Below are positions 1-7,591 of a stretch of 64,000 nucleotides of DNA, in pieces. The stretch is from Chloracidobacterium thermophilum B. Its GTDB lineage: Bacteria > Acidobacteriota > Blastocatellia > Chloracidobacteriales > Chloracidobacteriaceae. The stretch covers positions 2,091,501-2,155,500 of the forward strand of contig NC_016024.1 in the NCBI RefSeq assembly GCF_000226295.1. The letters are read 5' to 3'. Every line of letters starts with the position of its first letter. Position 1 is the stretch's first letter. The translations under genes were made by a program, and so were the position numbers. The notes below the pieces were generated by a model. It was not told the DNA's origin and did not search any database. It saw only the letters and a program-made list of their open reading frames with translations.

Positions 1-1
1 G

Positions 2-985
2 CTGCCGGTCTATGACGCCTATGCCCTCTTTGCCCAGAGCACGGGCAGCCATCCGGCGGAGGCCACCTACTGCTTTACGGATGTCGAAGGCGAGTTGCTG
101 GCGCTGCGCCCGGATTTGACCTCGCTGGTGGCACGCACCGTCGCCACGCGCTGCCGGGACTGGCCGCGGCCCATCCGGCTGTGCTACGGCGGCGAAGTTT
201 TCCGCAACACCCACGCCGCCCGCCGTGTCGCCAGCGCCACCTGGCAACTTGGCGCGGAACTTTTCGGCAATGACCGCCTCGAAGCCGATGTCGAAGTCCT
301 GCTCGTGGCGCTGGAAGCCCTCGAACGGCTTGGACTGGAGGAAGTGCAGGTGTTGCTGGGCCATGCCGGAATCCTCGCCGGTGTCGCCGAAGAACTGGAA
401 CTCTCTGCCGGACAGCGCGAAACCCTGCGCCAGCTTATTGACCGGCGGCAGTACGCCGCTCTGGAGACGTGGCTGCGCGAGCAGTCCGCTCCTGCCCTCT
501 GGCGCGACCTGCTGAGCGTCCATGGGCAGAGCGCAGCCCTGCACCACCTGCGTGCGCAGACCCGCAATGACCACATTCTGGCGGCGCTGGACGACCTCGA
601 ACACGTTTTTGATGTTGCGTCCGCCCTTGGCATTGCCGACCGCCTGACCTTCGATGCCGGCGCCGTCGGCCGCCTGGGGTACTACACCGGGATGACGTTT
701 CACATTTACGTTCCCGGCAGCGGGCTGGCCGTCGGGAGCGGCGGACGGTACGACGCCCTGACCCGTCTGTTTGGCGTGGATGAGCCGGCCGTGGGCTTTC
801 AGCTTTCGCTCGACCAGCTCATCCGGGTGCTGCCGACACTTCCCGTTCCCACGCCCCGGACGACGGCGCTCGACGCCGATGGCGACGACCTGACCGCCGC
901 CTTCCGGCATGCCCGGCAGTGCCGGCGGGCCGGTGAACGAGTCGAAATTCGCACCGCGCGCCATTCCAGCCCGCCCGAAAGATAA
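2..985 (+). CDS. hisZ: ATP phosphoribosyltransferase regulatory subunit HisZ (5' truncated by window edge)
   Basis: HisZ is a catalytically inactive paralogue of histidyl-tRNA synthetase that activates the short form of HisG in the first step of histidine synthesis. The frame is open from base 2, so the start lies outside the window; about 327 residues are present. It shows the class II synthetase-like core: a motif 2-type stretch (RLCYGGEVFRN) and the late motif YYTGMTFHIYVPG followed by GSGGRYDALTRLFG, typical of HisZ. The protein stops soon after a short tail, with no room for the anticodon-binding domain of a true HisRS, which favours HisZ. HisZ presence implies a short HisG elsewhere in the genome. 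No other his gene is in the window. Confidence 0.9.
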   Translation: MPVYDAYALFAQSTGSHPAEATYCFTDVEGELLALRPDLTSLVARTVATRCRDWPRPIRLCYGGEVFRNTHAARRVASATWQLGAELFGNDRLEADVEVLLVALEALERLGLEEVQVLLGHAGILAGVAEELELSAGQRETLRQLIDRRQYAALETWLREQSAPALWRDLLSVHGQSAALHHLRAQTRNDHILAALDDLEHVFDVASALGIADRLTFDAGAVGRLGYYTGMTFHIYVPGSGLAVGSGGRYDALTRLFGVDEPAVGFQLSLDQLIRVLPTLPVPTPRTTALDADGDDLTAAFRHARQCRRAGERVEIRTARHSSPPER

Positions 986-1059
986 GTCGTTTCCCTTTTG
1001 TTTTGTTGTATTTGCACTCCGGGACCGGCAAAATTCTGCCGCATCGCGTCACTTTCCGC

Positions 1060-1087
1060 TTGACTTTTTGACGCAGTGCGTTATCCT
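1060..1087 (+). promoter_or_regulatory. Putative sigma70-type promoter of the PhaR-like gene
   Basis: TTGACT at 1060-1065 and TATCCT at 1082-1087 are separated by 16 bases, about 60 bases before the PhaR-like start at 1145. The fit to consensus is good at -35 and moderate (4 of 6) at -10. No experimental support. Confidence 0.4.
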
Positions 1088-1144
1088 GCCAGCAGCGTCG
1101 GTCTACGACGTAACTTCCGATGCCACAGGATGGAGGCAACGCTT

Positions 1145-1813
1145 ATGGCACGCACGATCAAACGTTATGCCAATCGCAAACTGTACGATGTCGTCGCCCG
1201 ACGCTACGTGAAACTGGAGGAACTGGCCGACCTCATCCAGGCGGGAGAAGAAGTGCAGGTCATTGACAAGGAAAGCGGCGAAGACATTACGGAAGCCACG
1301 CTTTCCAAGATTGCGGCGGCGACGGTGCGCCAGCCAACGGAGCCGATTTCCCGCAACGCGCTGGTGTCGTTTATCCGGCAGCCGAGTGATTTATTTTTTG
1401 GCTACATGCGGCGGACGGTCTCAGCCGGGCTGGACACGGTGCAACAGATTGACCGGCAGTTTGAACGGCTGGGGACAATGCTCCGGGATGCTTTCCGCCA
1501 CAGCCTGAAAGGCACAGCGAGTGCCGATGAAAGCGCCGAGCAACTGGCGCCAGCGCTGCGGGCCGTCATCGAAACCTTTGTTTCACAATGTGTTACTGAG
1601 CAGCTTGCGGCGCACGGCGTGCCTTCGGCAAGGGAATTCGGACGGCTTCAGCGGCGGGTGACTGAACTCGAAAAGCAGCTTGGAAAGCTTACCCAGGCTG
1701 CGCCGCTGGATGGTGCCGGCGTGGACGGCGCAGGAGCTGCTGAGTCTGCCCAACGTGTCACCAACGGCCACGGGATGACCACCCGGAAGCGCACACGCGC
1801 CGTCCGGTCGTAA
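1145..1813 (+). CDS. PhaR-type polyhydroxyalkanoate synthesis regulator (PHB accumulation N-domain)
   Basis: This 222-residue protein begins MARTIKRYANRKLYD and continues with VKLEELADLI and IDKESGEDIT, the hallmark of the PHB-accumulation regulator N-terminal DNA-binding domain (about residues 3-62). In known systems PhaR represses phasin genes and is released when it binds nascent polyester. The rest is mostly helical, with a coiled-coil-like segment near residues 165-190. The ATG at 1145 was chosen because GGAGG lies 8 bases upstream (1132-1136) and the conserved domain starts at once; an in-frame extension to 1076 adds only unconserved residues. The next gene is phasin-like, matching the usual regulator-phasin pairing. 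No PHA synthase is in the window, so the polymer role is inferred. Confidence 0.85.
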   Translation: MARTIKRYANRKLYDVVARRYVKLEELADLIQAGEEVQVIDKESGEDITEATLSKIAAATVRQPTEPISRNALVSFIRQPSDLFFGYMRRTVSAGLDTVQQIDRQFERLGTMLRDAFRHSLKGTASADESAEQLAPALRAVIETFVSQCVTEQLAAHGVPSAREFGRLQRRVTELEKQLGKLTQAAPLDGAGVDGAGAAESAQRVTNGHGMTTRKRTRAVRS

Positions 1814-1902
1814 TCCCTCACTGTCAACTGCCCCCCGTACAACCCACCACACGGACTTCATTTTTCTGAATACATACCCTCGCAATAAAGGAGCGCACTC
1901 GT

Positions 1903-2520
1903 ATGGCAACGACCAAGACCACCCGGAAAACAACCCGCAAGACGACAACCACGACTTCCAAGCCCCGTTCCCGGGCTGCCCAGCGGTTGGCTGAACAATC
2001 AACCTCCCGTCCGCCCTTTGCAATCCTTTCCGAGGCGGCGGTCAAAGGCGTCAAGTTCGGGATTGGCACGACGCTGGTTGTGCGTGACACCGTGAAGAAG
2101 TTTTTTGACGATGCCGTGGCCCGTGGCAATGAAGTCGAACTCACCGTTCCGACATTGCCTATGCCCAACCTGAACCTGCCCACGCCGCAGGACATCGAGC
2201 GGCAGGTCAGCAAACTCAGTGAAATGCCTGTCGCCCAGATCAGGCAGGTGACGGAGCACCTTCAGAAGTTTTTTGACGGGTTGGTGCGCCAACTCACGGA
2301 GCTGACCACCTCGCGGTCGAAGAAGGCGGCACTGGACAAGGAAGCCCTGCGGGAGGAAGTCCTCAACGTCGTGGCGTCGCTTGACCTCGCCAACGGCTCG
2401 GACATCAAGCGCATTCTCAATCAGGTTGAAAAGATGTCGCGCAAGCTCGACAAGGAAATCAAGGCACCGACCCGTCGCAAAGCCGAACCGGCCGGTGAAC
2501 CGACGCCTGCTGTGGCCTAG
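1903..2520 (+). CDS. Phasin-like granule-associated protein with Lys/Thr-rich N-terminal tail
   Basis: This is a 205-residue, mainly helical protein without a signal peptide. Residues 1-28 are a Lys/Arg/Thr/Ser-rich low-complexity tail, reminiscent of the basic tails of PhaF/AlgP-type proteins that contact DNA. Residues about 40-180 form long amphipathic helices, as in phasins and PhaI/PhaF-like proteins that coat polyester granules. A short Pro/Leu-rich patch (LPMPNLNLPTPQ) interrupts the helices. AAAGGAG at 1887-1893 supports the ATG. It follows the PhaR-type regulator, which would be its natural repressor. Known: phasins bind granules, and PhaF-like tails tie them to the nucleoid. Inferred: the same role here. 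A generic coiled-coil protein cannot be excluded. Confidence 0.65.
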   Translation: MATTKTTRKTTRKTTTTTSKPRSRAAQRLAEQSTSRPPFAILSEAAVKGVKFGIGTTLVVRDTVKKFFDDAVARGNEVELTVPTLPMPNLNLPTPQDIERQVSKLSEMPVAQIRQVTEHLQKFFDGLVRQLTELTTSRSKKAALDKEALREEVLNVVASLDLANGSDIKRILNQVEKMSRKLDKEIKAPTRRKAEPAGEPTPAVA

Positions 2521-2596
2521 TTGTTTACTCACTGCGGCACCGGGCTGCCGACCGGGCAGCACCGTCATCCTGCGACGGCTTTCTGGCAAATTCCGC

Positions 2597-2623
2597 GACG
2601 CGCTCCAACCGGGGCGCGTCTTT
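2597..2623 (+). terminator. Hairpin terminator after the phasin-like gene
   Basis: A perfect 7-bp GC-rich stem (2597-2603 with 2614-2620, arm GACGCGC) encloses a 10-base loop and is followed by TTT at 2621-2623. It lies 77 bases after the phasin-like stop codon. The U-tract is short, so strength is uncertain. Confidence 0.45.
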
Positions 2624-2642
2624 GGCATGTACTGGGCCTTGG

Positions 2643-2706
2643 TACGGGCGGTTCGCGAACCGCCCCTACTCGCCACTCGCCAGTATGGGCGACCGGCCGG
2701 TCGCCC
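2643..2706. repeat. Two perfect 20-bp palindromes, REP-like
   Basis: The palindromes at 2646-2665 (half-site GGGCGGTTCG) and 2687-2706 (half-site GGGCGACCGG) are both perfect and lie 21 bases apart. The first is framed as TAC-GGGCG...CGCCC-CTAC, the same frame as the hairpin at 36108-36133, so both belong to one dispersed hairpin family. They sit between the phasin-like gene and the convergent hrpB and could act as bidirectional terminators. Confidence 0.7.
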
Positions 2707-2710
2707 CTTC

Positions 2711-2759
2711 CACTCGCCACTCGCTACTCGCTATTCGCTATTCGCTATTCGCTACTCGC
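2711..2759. repeat. Seven-copy 7-bp tandem repeat overlapping the hrpB stop codon
   Basis: There are seven consecutive heptamers: CACTCGC twice, TACTCGC, TATTCGC three times, TACTCGC. Related TACTCGC and CACTCGC copies lie just upstream near 2667-2681. The minus-strand stop codon of hrpB (2752-2754) falls inside the array, so copy-number change could alter the HrpB C-terminus or its stop. Confidence 0.8.
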
Positions 2760-5232
2760 CACCAACTTCCGGGAAGGCGTGCTTTGGATAGCGCCGGGCA
2801 AGTTGCGGGCGCAGTTCACGGTAGGCCCGTTTCCAGAAGCCGGCCAGATCAGTTGTGACCTGAACCGGCCGCCGATTGGGTGCCAGCAGGTGCAGGGTGA
2901 CAGGAACGCGCCCGTGGGCCAGGCGCGGTGTTTCCCGGATGCCGAAGAAATCCTGGATGGGCGCAGCGATGAATGGCGGCCCATCCACCGGATACCCGAT
3001 GGACACACGGCGGCGGCCCAGCAGCAGGTTTTCCGGTGCAATGTCATCGAGCTGCGCCCGCTGCACCGGTGTCAGCCGTGCCAGCAGCAAGGCAGACAGA
3101 CGCTGCTGCTGAAGCGCCTGCCGGACTTCCTCCAGGGTTACGCAACCGGGACACAGTTCCTCCACAGCCGCCCACACATCATCGTCGGTAAAGGGTTTGA
3201 GACCGGCTTCCGGGACATGGGCCGCCGCAAAGGCCAGTCGCGCCTGCAGACGGTCAAGCGCCGGCTCGGCCGGCCAGACACTTCCTCCGCTCGCGCGCAG
3301 ACGGTCAACAAGCAGCCGGGACGCAACGGCCGGCTCAACTGTCGGAAGCGTCCGTTCCTCAAAGACAATGCCCTGATAGAGCAGCCGCCGGAAGCGGACG
3401 ACACGCCCTTCGGCGTTCAGCTCGTGCGTGTCCGTTTCCTCGATGGCATCGAAAAACAACTCCAGCAGCCAGTCCGGTGAGATTTGGCTTGCCAGCCGCA
3501 CGAGCGTCGTTCCATCCATCTGCGTTTCGGCATCGAGTGCCAACGCCAGCCCCGGTTCAGTCACTACGCTCGACGCCGCCAGCCGGGCCCGTCCGCCGCC
3601 GGGCAGAAGCACCTCCCGTTCTCCGTCGGGCCGCCGCCGTATCCGGCCCACCCGGTCGGGAAACGCCACGAGCAGGCAGCGCCCAAGCCGGGATTCAACT
3701 TCCCCGGCAACCTCACCCGCCGACGCCGCCAGCCATTCCGGCGACAGACGGCGCACACACCGCAGCAGTTGCTGCTCGACCTGCCGCACCCGTGCTACCG
3801 TGGCGGCCTCGTTGGCGGTCTCGAACGTATCGAGCAGCGCCAGAACATCCGATTGTCCGTAGCCGGGCGGGACGGTTGCCGCCCGACGGACATCGCGCTC
3901 ACCCAATAGTGCCGCCACCCGGCAGGCTTCCCGTACCATGCCCTGCCGGTGGCCTTCGACGACCAGCCGCGCCAGACGCGGTGCGACCGGCAGTTCGAGC
4001 ATAGCGCGGCCAACGGCCGTCAACCCTTCGGCGTCAAGCGCCCCCAGGCGATGCAGGGCCGCTTCGGCCGCGGCCAGCGCCTCGGCCGTTGGCGGCTCAA
4101 ACCACGGAAAGGTTGATATGTCGCAGATGCCAGCGGCCCGCAGTTCCAGGACGGCCTCCGCCAGATCGGTACGGTGAATCTCCGGTGTCTCAAAAGGCGG
4201 GCGCAGGTTGAAATCCGCCTCGGTGTAGAGCCGCAGGCAGCGTCCGGGACGGGTCCGGCCGGCGCGGCCGGCGCGCTGGATGGCGGACGCCTGGGAGACG
4301 CGCCCAATCGTCGTCTGGGGCAGGCCCGTCCAGCTTGCGTACTCCACGCGGCGCACCAGACCGCTGTCAATGACAACCGCCACCTGTTCAATCGTGATGG
4401 CCGACTCGGCAACGTTGGTCGCCAGAATGACCTTGCGGCGCGGCCCGGGCCGTACGGCAGCATCCTGCTCCGCCGCCGGCAGGCTGGCGTGCAGAGCATG
4501 CAGCGCCAGATTGTGGCGCGCGGCCAGCGGGGCGCACTCGCGCAGACAGGCGCGAATCTCGGCCATGCCCGGCAGGAAGACGAGTACATCCCCGTCGGGT
4601 CCCTCCCGGAGGCACCGCTCAAGAGCCGCTGCCACCTGCCGGGACAGGGGCACCGCACCCGGCGGCGGCAGGTAGTCCACCGTCACCGGAAAGGTCTGCC
4701 CCGGCACCGTCACCACCGGCGCGTCGGCAAGGAAGGCGGACACCCGTTCGGCATCGAGTGTCGCCGACATGACCACCACCTTGAGATCAGGACGCACACC
4801 CTGCCGCAGCCGGTGCAGGTGCGCCAACGCCAGGTCAGTGGAGAGATGCCGTTCGTGGAATTCATCCACGATGACGATGCCCGTGCCGCGCAGGGTTGGG
4901 TCGTGGAGCAGACGGCGCGTGAGAATGCCATCCGTCACGAAGCGCAGGCGCGTTGCCGGGCCGGTGCGGTCATCGAAGCGAACCGTGTAGCCGACCGTCT
5001 GCCCGACCGCTTCCCCGTACGACTGGGCCACGAAACGGGCTGCCAGGCGCGCCGCCAGGCGACGCGGGACAACCACCACGATGTCGCCTGATGCGGACAG
5101 CCCGGCTTCCAGCAGCGCCGCCGGGACACGGGTCGTCTTTCCAGCGCCGGGAGCGGCCTGAATGACCAGCCGACCGGCTGCGTGCAGGGTCTCAACGATG
5201 CCGGGCAGAAAGGCGTCAATCGGAAGCGGCAT
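2752..5232 (-). CDS. hrpB: ATP-dependent helicase HrpB (DEAH/DExH family)
   Basis: This is an 826-residue superfamily 2 helicase of the HrpA/HrpB group, close to the usual HrpB length (about 810-850). Visible motifs are Walker A near residues 28-34 (PGAGKTT), motif II as DEFHERHLSTDLAL (HrpB typically has DEFH rather than DEAH), SAT as VMSATLDAERV, and motif VI as QRAGRAGRTRPGRC. The winged-helix/ratchet region and the HrpB-specific C-terminus follow. The role of HrpB is poorly known; RNA helicase activity is assumed from the family. A GTG directly precedes the chosen ATG, and GGGAGG lies just upstream. The last codons enter the heptamer array, so the extreme C-terminus (FPEVGGE) may be evolutionarily unstable. 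It diverges from the S46 peptidase gene. Confidence 0.95.
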   Translation of the reverse strand: MPLPIDAFLPGIVETLHAAGRLVIQAAPGAGKTTRVPAALLEAGLSASGDIVVVVPRRLAARLAARFVAQSYGEAVGQTVGYTVRFDDRTGPATRLRFVTDGILTRRLLHDPTLRGTGIVIVDEFHERHLSTDLALAHLHRLRQGVRPDLKVVVMSATLDAERVSAFLADAPVVTVPGQTFPVTVDYLPPPGAVPLSRQVAAALERCLREGPDGDVLVFLPGMAEIRACLRECAPLAARHNLALHALHASLPAAEQDAAVRPGPRRKVILATNVAESAITIEQVAVVIDSGLVRRVEYASWTGLPQTTIGRVSQASAIQRAGRAGRTRPGRCLRLYTEADFNLRPPFETPEIHRTDLAEAVLELRAAGICDISTFPWFEPPTAEALAAAEAALHRLGALDAEGLTAVGRAMLELPVAPRLARLVVEGHRQGMVREACRVAALLGERDVRRAATVPPGYGQSDVLALLDTFETANEAATVARVRQVEQQLLRCVRRLSPEWLAASAGEVAGEVESRLGRCLLVAFPDRVGRIRRRPDGEREVLLPGGGRARLAASSVVTEPGLALALDAETQMDGTTLVRLASQISPDWLLELFFDAIEETDTHELNAEGRVVRFRRLLYQGIVFEERTLPTVEPAVASRLLVDRLRASGGSVWPAEPALDRLQARLAFAAAHVPEAGLKPFTDDDVWAAVEELCPGCVTLEEVRQALQQQRLSALLLARLTPVQRAQLDDIAPENLLLGRRRVSIGYPVDGPPFIAAPIQDFFGIRETPRLAHGRVPVTLHLLAPNRRPVQVTTDLAGFWKRAYRELRPQLARRYPKHAFPEVGGE

Positions 5233-5353
5233 CACCGGCCCGGCCTCCCTGACAGGCTGCCTACGGACTCTTGCTTTCGGCCGGTGTCATTTCCGGTTAT
5301 CGTCTGCGAATGCACGACACACAACATCCTGAAATGGAGCGCGTTTGTTTCCT

Positions 5354-7558
5354 ATGTACAAGCGACTGATTGCCGGGGGGCTGGCCCTGGTGCTGTCTTC
5401 CGGCTGCTTCTTTACCCTCACCCAGGCCGAAGAAGGCATGTGGCTGCCGGATACGGTCAACACCCTGCCTCTTGCCAAAATGCGGGCCAAGGGTTTCACC
5501 CTCAAACCTGAAGACATTTATAACCCGAACGGCCCCAGCCTCAAGGATGCCATCGTCATCATTGACGGCGGCACGGGGGAGTTCATCTCTCCCGAAGGGC
5601 TTCTGCTGACCAACCACCACGTTGCCTTCGACGGCATCGCCAGCCTGAGCACCCCGGAAAAGGATTATGTCGCCCATGGCTTCGTCGCCAAAAACCGGAG
5701 TGAAGAACTGCCGACGCCGGGCTACACCGTTCAGGTGCTCGACATTATGAAGGATGTCACGGCGGAAGTCCTTGCCGGCGTCACACCGGAGATGACCGCC
5801 GAGGAACGGGAGGAAAAAATTGCCGAAAACCGCAAAAAGATCATTGACGCCCAGACTCAGCCGAACCGGCAGGCCCAGGTCGTCGAAATGAACAGCGGGT
5901 TGCAGTTTTACCTCTACGTCTATGACGTGTTTCCCGACGTGCGGATGGTCTATGCCCCACCCAAGGACATCGGCTACTACGGCGGCGACCCGGACAACTT
6001 CGAGTGGCCGCGCCACTGCGGGGATTTCACCTTTTTCCGCGTCTATGCCAACAAGGACAACCGCCCGGCGGCCTATGCCAAAGACAACGTGCCCTACCGC
6101 CCGAAGAAGTACCTGACGATTTCGCTGGCCGGTTACAAGGAGGGCGACTTCACCATGGTTATGGGCTATCCGGGGCGCACGAACCGCTACCGCGAAGCCG
6201 CAGCCGTTGAAACCAGCGAGCGGGTTCAGATTCCGCTGCTCATTGACTTTTTTACCGGCCAGATTGCCGCGCTCGAAGAGGCCGCCAAGACTGACCGCAA
6301 GACGGCGCTGGCGCTGGCTTCGCAGATTTTCGGGCTGAGCAACTCGCTCAAGGCGTACCAGGGCGCCCAGCGTACGCTCCGCCGCGTCCAGTTTCTCGAA
6401 CGCCGCCGCAAGGAAGAAGCTGCGTTGGCGCAGTTCATCGCTGGCACACCGGAAAACCAGAGCAAGTACGGCGATGTCATTCCCAAACTGACCAAACTCA
6501 ACGAGGAGCAGCGGCCGTTCGTGCCCACAGATTTCCTGCTGCCGCGGATTCCCGGTTTCGTCAGCCAGGTGGCTGGCGTGGCCAGTCTGGCGGTGGCGCG
6601 CGCGCTGGACGCTGAAAAGCCAGCCAGTGAACGCAATCCACAGCTTGAAGCTCAGGTGAGCCGGGCCAAGGCTGCCATTCCGAACCTGTTTCGTGACCGG
6701 AACGCGAGTCTTGAACAGCAACGGCTGGTGGCGCTCTTTGAACTGGCCGATAAGCAGCCGGCAGGCTACCGTGTGGCTTTTCTTGACAGGCAGTTTGAAG
6801 GCAAAACCGGAGAAGCGCGCGCGGCAGCACAGCGGGAACTCGCCCGGCACATCATCGAGTCGCCCTACTACAGCACGCCGGGGCGGCTACAGGTGCTGTT
6901 TGAGCTGTCGGCGGCCCAGCTCCGGGCGCTGGACGACCCCGGAATCAACTTCCTGCTGGCGCTGGCCCCCGAAAACGATGCCGCACGCAAGCGTACGGAA
7001 CGCTTCAATACTGAAGTTACCCCGCTGCGGGCGCGCTACATTGCAGCACTGGCAGCCAGTCGCGGCAACCAGTCCTTCTACCCGGACGCCAACCGTACGC
7101 TGCGGTTCACCTACGGCGAAGTCAAGGGCTACACACCCAAGGATGGGGCCACTTATCGCTACTACACGACCCTGTTTGGGGTTGTCGAAAAGGACCGTGG
7201 CGTTGAACCGTTTGCCGCGCCCCAGGCGGTCATTGACCTGTACCGGCGCAAGGATCACGGCCGGTACTTTGAGCCACGTTTCGGCGATGTGCCCGTGAAT
7301 TTTCTCTCCACGAATGACATCATTGGGGGCAACTCGGGAAGTCCCATCCTGAACGGGCGCGGCGAAATCATCGGCGTCGTCTTCGACGGCAATTTTGAAG
7401 GGTTGGGCAACGACTTCCTGTATGATTACGACAGCCAGCGCACCATCAGCGTGGACATCCGCTACGTACTGTTCCTGACCGAGAAAATGGCAGGGGCGGA
7501 TTACCTGTTCAAGGAAATGACCTTTGCACCGGCCAGCGGCGCGGCAACGCGCCGGTAA
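5354..7558 (+). CDS. S46 family dipeptidyl-peptidase (DPP7-like)
   Basis: This exported serine peptidase of about 734 residues is in the size range of DPP7/DPP11 exopeptidases, which remove dipeptides from periplasmic oligopeptides. An N-terminal signal (MYKRLIAGGLALVLSSG...TQA) is followed by mature EEGMWLPDTVN. The chymotrypsin-like double barrel is split by a helical insertion, as in the family: the catalytic His is in LLLTNHHVAFDG, and the Ser is in GGNSGSPILNG near the C-terminus. The residue 18 positions after that Ser is Gly (FDGN), where DPP11 enzymes have Arg; this predicts DPP7-like preference for hydrophobic P1 rather than Asp/Glu. A TTG at 5345 is closer to GGAG (5336-5339) and is a possible alternative start. 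The S55-like gene 33 bases downstream may be co-transcribed. Confidence 0.93.
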   Translation: MYKRLIAGGLALVLSSGCFFTLTQAEEGMWLPDTVNTLPLAKMRAKGFTLKPEDIYNPNGPSLKDAIVIIDGGTGEFISPEGLLLTNHHVAFDGIASLSTPEKDYVAHGFVAKNRSEELPTPGYTVQVLDIMKDVTAEVLAGVTPEMTAEEREEKIAENRKKIIDAQTQPNRQAQVVEMNSGLQFYLYVYDVFPDVRMVYAPPKDIGYYGGDPDNFEWPRHCGDFTFFRVYANKDNRPAAYAKDNVPYRPKKYLTISLAGYKEGDFTMVMGYPGRTNRYREAAAVETSERVQIPLLIDFFTGQIAALEEAAKTDRKTALALASQIFGLSNSLKAYQGAQRTLRRVQFLERRRKEEAALAQFIAGTPENQSKYGDVIPKLTKLNEEQRPFVPTDFLLPRIPGFVSQVAGVASLAVARALDAEKPASERNPQLEAQVSRAKAAIPNLFRDRNASLEQQRLVALFELADKQPAGYRVAFLDRQFEGKTGEARAAAQRELARHIIESPYYSTPGRLQVLFELSAAQLRALDDPGINFLLALAPENDAARKRTERFNTEVTPLRARYIAALAASRGNQSFYPDANRTLRFTYGEVKGYTPKDGATYRYYTTLFGVVEKDRGVEPFAAPQAVIDLYRRKDHGRYFEPRFGDVPVNFLSTNDIIGGNSGSPILNGRGEIIGVVFDGNFEGLGNDFLYDYDSQRTISVDIRYVLFLTEKMAGADYLFKEMTFAPASGAATRR

Positions 7559-7591
7559 ACCGCCGGTCAACACGGTGTGTGGGAGGTTGGC

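Noticed and set aside
2711-2759. Possible CRISPR or iteron (origin) array
   Set aside because: Seven-base units without spacers are not CRISPR, and no replication initiator gene or AT-rich region is adjacent.
2521-3480. A plus-strand frame through the repeat region into hrpB
   Set aside because: Its start lies in the palindrome/heptamer repeats and the rest is antisense to hrpB.
5297-6850. A 517-codon minus-strand open frame
   Set aside because: It is antisense to the S46 peptidase; composition and lack of a ribosome binding site mark it as a shadow.
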